Part shown: piece after piece, positions 58,555 through 64,000 of the stretch | Numbering within the stretch: position 1 is the stretch's first letter | Layout of the letters: every line of letters begins with the position of its first letter | Source: Cryptomeria japonica | Lineage: Eukaryota > Streptophyta > Pinopsida > Cupressales > Cupressaceae | Reading direction: 5' to 3' | Assembly (NCBI RefSeq): GCF_030272615.1 | Contig: NC_081409.1 | Span: forward strand, 241,512,332-241,576,331 | DNA length: 64,000 nucleotides | Program-made: the position numbers and the translations under genes | Notes under the pieces: model-generated | The model's database searches: none | What the model saw: the letters and a program-made list of their open reading frames with translations, nothing else | Told to the model about the DNA's origin: nothing

Positions 58555-58735
58555 CCGGTCGAGTCTAGGGCTCGAGACTCGCCGAGTTTGGGCCAAACTC
58601 GCCAACTCGGCGAGTCTGGCGAGTTTACTCGCCAGACTCGGACGAGTCCGAGTCCGAGCCCCTGGGACTCGGCAGGCCTGACTCGGATTCGGACTCGCTG
58701 AGTCTGGGCGACTCCGGGCAAGTCTCGTTTCTCTG
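58555..58735. repeat. hAT right terminal inverted repeat and CGAGT/ACTCG cluster
   Basis: More than fifteen ACTCG or CGAGT pentamers in both orientations fill about 165 bp just inside the right inverted repeat, for example GGCGAGTTTACTCGCC. This is the transposase-proximal end and the transposase promoter probably lies nearby. The density is higher than at the left end. Confidence 0.88.
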
Positions 58736-59776
58736 GTTGATACTGTTTTCAATGGGACTGCAGATTCTCTTGATAAAAAAGGGGAAAAGGGAGGGAAGGA
58801 AGAGAAAGAGAGATACATGAAATACAAATTTTAGCTAAGATAGTAGATTCATTAAACAGACAGACACTTGCAAATAACTAGACTAAGCATCACCAACTAC
58901 TTAAGCACAATGTTCGCATAAATCTAGTGCAATCTTCAAAGGAAAATAAGATTTTCATGTTATCAACTACAACATTAGAACTTTTACATTCATAGTGTGT
59001 ATTCAATTACCGAACTAAGCATGAAAGGTTCAGATTAACCATGCAGAGAGAAAGGCAATCAGCCATTCCCCAATGGTGTGAACTACGAGGATTCTATCAG
59101 ATGTTTGTTTGAAAATACTATATAAAGGAAATAAACATAACTGAAAATTTTCTAAATTAGTGAACAAGGAGACCATGCACTCACAAGGAAATTTGGAAAC
59201 AATCTTAACTTTGCATTAAATCCTGTAAATTTCGCCAGAGCTTTTGCAACAATCCAAGAACTTCTTACAAAATGAGGGAAACCAGTCCCCTTTAAATAGG
59301 CTTCAAAAAAGGATGAATGGCCCAGATCTAATCTAAACGAGTGACCTAGATTCATCCATAAAACATGGCTGCCCATACCCATAAATGGGAGACAAATATC
59401 AACAACCACCCCAAAATGAGCAATAACTACCCAAAAAGGATAATTAAAACATATCCAAAATTATCCAAAAAGGTGCGTTCATAAAGTTTTACATCTCAGT
59501 TGACTTGAAAGTCAAATATGACCCTTTTGGCCAAAAGTGCACTTTCCAAAATTTAAAAAGGAAAAAAGTGCATTTTTAGGAAAGCACTTTTTCTTTTCCA
59601 GTTTCAAATTCTTGTATCAAAAATTGACTTTCTTCATGCAAATATTCCTACTAGAGATCTCGACCTGCTGCACGTTCCTCACGAACATACTCCTGGAACC
59701 TTATGCATAATTTGAAAAGCAAACTGAATGAAGGCATAGGAGGATGGTGAATTTTATATTGCATGCCTTCGAGGTA

Positions 59777-61981
59777 TTAGTCTACCTGCTTCAAACCATC
59801 GAGCTCACGGGTCTCCTCTGCCCTTTGCTCTCCTTCAACGGTAGAGTCATCTTTGGTTGTATTATGGAGCAGCAACTCATGGCGACTTTGTTGCGTGGGT
59901 TCATGCACTTTGATCCCTTGAATGGATGGAATCTCTCCTTTCTCTATTGGGTTACCCGGTTGGGTTGATTCAATGGCTCTTAGCTTAGCTTCTAAAATGT
60001 CGGGTGTGGGAGGATCATCAATTCCAAACGCATCAATGTCACTTTGAGAAGGTAGAGCAGGTATATAATCTAATTCCACTACATCGTCGGACAATCTGGG
60101 GTCCTTTGACGATGAAGTGACCTTCTTATAGGAATCTTTTCCCTTCTCGTTCTCTTGGACGTCCGAGTCCCGTTGCAAGCCTTAGCCTTTTTTCTCTTCT
60201 CAGGTTTCTCAATTTCTTCTTTGGGTGCATTGGACGTTCCTTCATCTTCGAAAGACTGAGAATCGAGGCTGCCCATTAGGTGGTAAGTGAATTGGACTCC
60301 CTCATGAATTAGCCTCTCAATCTACTGATGTAACCATTGGTCTGTGTATCTTGCTGGGGCTGCCATGACTGCCTCAAAATCAGTGATTGGGTCCTGTGAC
60401 CAATCAACACTTGGCAAAAGATGCCTTACTGCCTCAAATTCTCGGACTTGAAGGCAATTCCGTGAATCTGTGAGTTGATCTGGGACCCGGCGATATTCAA
60501 AGAGCTGCATTTGCTGCACACTCAGCCTAGAATATTCACGTCTCCAAACTTCGTAGTCATCAGAGCAATTTTTTCAATAGTCTTCAATTGATTCCTTTGC
60601 TCTGTACCGCTTGCCATAGGCTCTCTTCGCCAGATTATCGTGATTGAAATATTTTCTCGGAAAATGGTACTGTAGGCCATAAGAGGCCAGCTCTGCGAGA
60701 GATTCCTCTGCTAGGGTGGGGGTCTTCAGGTGGACATCCTGGTTGCCTATGATCATGGGGAACGCGAATCCAGCTTGCTTGCTTTCTCGGAGTAAGATGT
60801 CGGCCGGACGTGACTCCCTTGCGACCTCCATAAGAACTATTTCGTCGGTTGGGTACCGTGGAAGTCGGAGAGGGGCACCATCAAAGCCCACTATTCGGAT
60901 ATAGGAGAACCTTGGGAACTGGATGAACCAGGCCCCATATCTCTGTACTAGAATAGTAGCCTGCTCTGAGAGCCTTATGTGTAATCCTCCCTGCATTAAC
61001 CTGACCAGGCGCATTGTGAAGGCATCACTGACGCGCTCATATTGGCCAACTGCATAAGCTGGGCTGCTCTTTTCTCTCTGAGCTATATCTTGGTAATGCA
61101 GCTGCATAAGCTAGACCTTTACCTGACCAGGCCCATTCTCGATTTCACCTTTCATTATCAAACCTGGCAGCGGTTGGTTCTTGGCGAACATGTAGACCAA
61201 ATAAGAGGTCATAGTGAAGTATTTCTTTGTTTCAAGCTCTATCAGCTGAGTGTGGGTGTTGTCACTTATGATCTGGGCCCAGTCAAACTTAGACTACCTA
61301 GCGAAGACTTGCTCTGTGAAATAAAACATCCACTCTTCAAAGTAGTTGGATTTAGGAAGTCCCATAACTCGGCTGAGTAATGTGACCATATCCCCATGCT
61401 CATTATGAAAATCACTTCTGGGGGTCTTTTTCACAATCCTGGCGCTCGGAAGCCTTCTCTCCTTGAACCACTCTTTGTTGATCAGTGCTCTGCATCGGGC
61501 CGGATTCATATCGTATGCCCCCTGTGCTTCATCTATAGTCGTGGCTGTGGGATTGTTTGGGAAGGGAATGTCGAATGCATCGCCAATGGCCTCAGGAGTG
61601 AAGTTGGCGAGAGTCATATTCTCGAGGAGCACCAATCTGGAATTTGGTTGATAATGCCGGGCAGCCTCTACTACTAACTCATAGTTCTGTACTGTTGGAG
61701 GAAATCCCGCCGCCTGGGCGATGCCACTTTCCACCATCTGTCTAGGCTTGCCATATGCATTAGGGGAGAAGAACCCGATTCCTGAAGTCCTGGATGTCGA
61801 TATGGCCTAGTTCGGTATCACCGATATTGTCCCAGACGCTCTGAACTTTTGACTCCCTCAATCCTCCTCTTTGATACTGATACTTCATCCTTTCAACTTT
61901 GTGTGGGATATCTGATTTGGGGGCTCACGATGTCTTGGCTGCAGCGGGCGTCTTTGATGATTCTACTGCCGATTTAGGCAT
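59777..61981 (-). pseudogene. Copy C gene of the aORF-like family
   Basis: From ATG at 61981 (MPKSAVESSK) the minus strand encodes VWDNIGDTELGHIDIQDF, matching ISDTNLGHINLREF of copy B. GIAQAAGFPPTVQNYELVV and DAFDIPFPNN follow, then the shared domain EEWMFYFTEQV and FDWAQIISDN with TMTSYLVYMFA. Later parts are VSDAFTMRLVRLMQGGLH and YGAWFIQFPRFSYIRI. The C-terminal pieces (60519-59777) are acidic and basic low-complexity and do not clearly reach the coiled-coil part. Frame changes and stops occur at about 61750, 61294 and 60574. It is the most degraded of the later parts but clearly homologous to A and B. Confidence 0.8.
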
Positions 61982-62859
61982 TTATCCTGCACAGCCGGAT
62001 GCGGATTACGAGGTGATACAAAAGAAGTAAGGCAGGTTAGATAGAGAATACTCCAGCATTCACGGATTAATTCAAAATTTAGATTGGACATGGAGCGACA
62101 TTTCTAGCTAAGAGCTTGATTGATTTGAACCAAAGTATTCATGAAGCTTTTGATCACGAATTTATACTTGAGCATTTTCTGGATTAATTTTCAACAGGGA
62201 CAAAGCTCGAAAAATTCTCCAAGTGTGAAAATGCAATTTCTGGTTAAATCTTAGGAGCAAATTCTAATTTTGACTGCTTTGCACAATGTTTTACAAGCAG
62301 AAAAAGATGCGAATTTCGAAAATTTAAGCATTTTAATCAGATTTCGCACACACATCTATTTGAGTTATAAGCATTTTAGATGATCAAGAGAGACGAAGCG
62401 TACTTACCTGATGAGAGTGGATGGCGAGAAATTGCCCAATTTGCTGCGCAAAGACGAATGGACAGCTCTGCAAAGTTTGGAATTTCAACGGTTATCCTTT
62501 AATTCAAATTTTCGCGTATGCTGTTTGAAAGGAATTTATCATTTTAGACTAAGCGATTTTTAGCTTGGGCAATTGGTAATCTGAACTTGAGTGACTGGAA
62601 TGGTTTGTGCAGTGTTTTACCTTGAATGTGAATCACGCGAAATTGGCTCTGTCTCTCTTTAACCCTTACACGATCCCTTTCTTACGCAAACTTCGGCAGT
62701 ATGGAGGGGTTTTACAAATTCGAATTGCATTTTCCTTGATGAAATGCTTGAGCGCTCTCACACAAACTTTAGACCTAAGCGACTTTCGGGGGGGAATGGA
62801 GGATTTTTATTAACTTCGAATTCCTTACTTGCCCTACACGTTGCAGTTTTGAAGTTTTA
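61982..62859. other. Leader of copy C, no gene
   Basis: This is sequence upstream of the copy C start codon with no supported coding region. It is AT-rich with scattered GCGAATTTCG-type words. By position it corresponds to 46592-47500 in copy B, also non-coding. Confidence 0.5.
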
Positions 62860-63700
62860 TGGCAAATTTCGGAGCTATGGCACTGTTTTGCAAACTTAAA
62901 CTGCATTTTCTAACCCTAAGGGCAAACTTCGGACCATTGGGCGCCCCTTTGCAAGCTATACAAACTTCGGATCCCAAGGCATCCTTCGCAATTTTCGCGT
63001 CTTTTGGCAAAACTTCGGAGTTTTCATGAACTTCGGACCATAATCGCATTTTGGAATTTCGTGACTTTTGCCCACTTAAATACACTTCGGACCATTCCTC
63101 GTTCTTTGGGATTGTTTGGGAGTTTTTTAAATGTTTATGTTAACTAAAGGATTTTCGAACCATCTGCCCATTTTCGCAAATTTCAGAGTGTTTAACGTTT
63201 TGGCGAACTGGAGGCATTTTCGGACCACGCAGCGCCTTTTGCAACTCGAAAAAACCTCGGACCTCAAGCCCATTTTTCGCAAATTTCGGAGTGTTTAACG
63301 TTTTGGCGAACTGGAGGCATTTTCGGACCACGTAGCGCCTTTTGCAACTCGAAAAAACCTCGGACCTCAAGCCCATTTTCGCAAATTTCGCAGTGTTTAA
63401 CGTTTTTTGCAACTTTATCATATTTTCAAATTTTGGCCCCAAGGTCTAAAATTAGGTGACTTAAGTGAATTTCGGACCATTTGGGGTCTTTTGCAAACTG
63501 AAGGTAAATTTTGGACCTTTTGCCAATTTTTGGGATTTTTGAATTTTTTTTGAGAATTTTACCCCAGGGTCCGAAATTCGGCCCCATAAGGCAATTTTGG
63601 CAACTTTAAGCGAAATTTCGGACCTAGACCAGTTTTCGTAATTTTAACAAATTTTGAAATTTCTCTCAATTGGCCTGAAAGTCCAAAATTTTACTCCTAG
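62860..63700. repeat. TTCGGACC motif cluster and 102-bp tandem repeat in the leader of copy C
   Basis: TTCGGACC or close variants (CTCGGACC, TTCGGAG) occur about 15 times over 0.8 kb. Within it a 102-103-bp unit is repeated about 2.4 times from 63166 to 63407, containing GTGTTTAACGTTTTGGCG and TTTTCGGACCACG. The cluster occupies the same upstream position as the GGCGGACTTTGG array of copy B. Confidence 0.88.
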
Positions 63701-64000
63701 AGCGATTTTGGCGATTTAAACTCTCTTCTTGAGAAGCGCAAGCTTGGGCACTTGGGCAAGTTTTGCCAACCTTGGCATTTTGGCCAAGAAATTCGCTCCT
63801 TCATCAGCAGGCGAAAATCATCCTTCATTCAAATCCCACAAACATCTTAAAGACAAACCTTATGCAATCTATCTCATCGCTCTTGTGCGAAAAACGACAA
63901 CTTTGGGTCCTCGTGCGACCTTCAGACGCACTGCTCTTTGCTTGGTGGGCTTCGCCAATCTTTATCACCTTATGCCTATCCAAGGCGATTTCACAATTTT

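Larger units (their letters stand above)
54580..58735 (-). mobile_element. Complete hAT DNA transposon, 4,156 bp
   Basis: The left end CAAAGAAACGGGACT (54580-54594) and the inverted right end CAGAGAAACGAGACT (58721-58735) match at 13 of 15 positions. An exact 8-bp target duplication GTTGATAC flanks it (54572-54579 and 58736-58743). Between the ends lies a multi-exon minus-strand hAT transposase and dense subterminal ACTCGG/CGAGT repeats. The 8-bp duplication, CA...TG ends and transposase domains are diagnostic of hAT. It is inserted in the 3' part of copy C. Confidence 0.96.
54330..64000 (-). mobile_element. Copy C of the single-gene family, interrupted by hAT
   Basis: The left part (about 54340-54570) resembles the left end of copy B (CTATCCTCTC, then AAGGGGGACTTACG). 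After the hAT transposon the homology continues, for example GTGCAATCTTCAA at about 58930 (42911 in B) and TGAATGGCC.AGATC near 59310. The gene lies at 59777-61981, and the repeat-rich leader runs to the right edge of the window. Neither the exact left end nor a target duplication was found, and the right end is outside the window. Confidence 0.7.

Overview
This window is intergenic, repeat-built DNA from a plant nucleus. I found no host gene, tRNA, rRNA or CRISPR array. Almost everything recognisable is a transposable element or a fragment of one. The density of large, nested, decayed LTR retrotransposons, an OTA/Tat-like Ty3/gypsy family, SIRE-like Ty1/copia pieces and a multi-exon hAT transposon suggests a large, slowly purged genome. 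A gymnosperm is my best guess, but that is inference.

Layout, left to right. (1) 1-1.56 kb: decayed 3' end of a + strand chromovirus. (2) 6168-12089: a near-complete minus-strand Ty3/gypsy element (element 1) with 318-bp LTRs and target duplication GGTAC. It has lost RT, RNase H and most of integrase, and its gag-protease frame is fused to integrase remnants. (3) 13.8-20.9 kb: copy A of an unfamiliar gene family, split by a 3.5-kb TG...CA insertion with duplication ATTTT (probably a giant solo LTR). Copy A is followed by a 2.9-kb solo LTR (duplication ATGGA). (4) 25.7-32.2 kb: a chromovirus-like LTR cut by a minus-strand Ty1/copia element, itself cut by a small solo LTR. (5) 33165-49495: element 2, a fuller relative of element 1 (duplication GGTTC), with pre-gag ORF, gag, protease, RT, RNase H, integrase and an extra 3' ORF (aORF). 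Its 5' LTR is split by a 6.8-kb element, copy B of the unfamiliar family (duplication GGTAT). (6) 52.1-54.3 kb: another copia LTR with a perfect primer-binding site and a gag stub. (7) 54.3 kb to the right edge: copy C of the unfamiliar family, with a complete hAT transposon (54580-58735, 8-bp duplication GTTGATAC) in its 3' part.

The main discovery is the A/B/C family. It is a roughly 1,065-codon single-gene mobile element without protease, RT or integrase. The best-bounded copy (B) has TG...CA ends and a 5-bp target duplication. A domain in its protein is recognisably shared with the extra 3' ORF of the autonomous gypsy element 2. This suggests a non-autonomous lineage that kept only the accessory ORF and is moved in trans. 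The gypsy elements and copy B share a target pattern (GGTAC, GGTTC, GGTAT).

Other points: a hairpin near the LTR ends of two copia-family LTRs shows compensatory base changes; a 106-bp intron in the hAT transposase looks like a tandem duplication at AGGT-like sites; an exact 12-mer recurs seven times in the transcribed part of the giant LTR; and CAG to TAG nonsense changes recur, as expected from deamination at methylated CHG sites. All coordinates and homologies come from reading the sequence by eye, without database searches.
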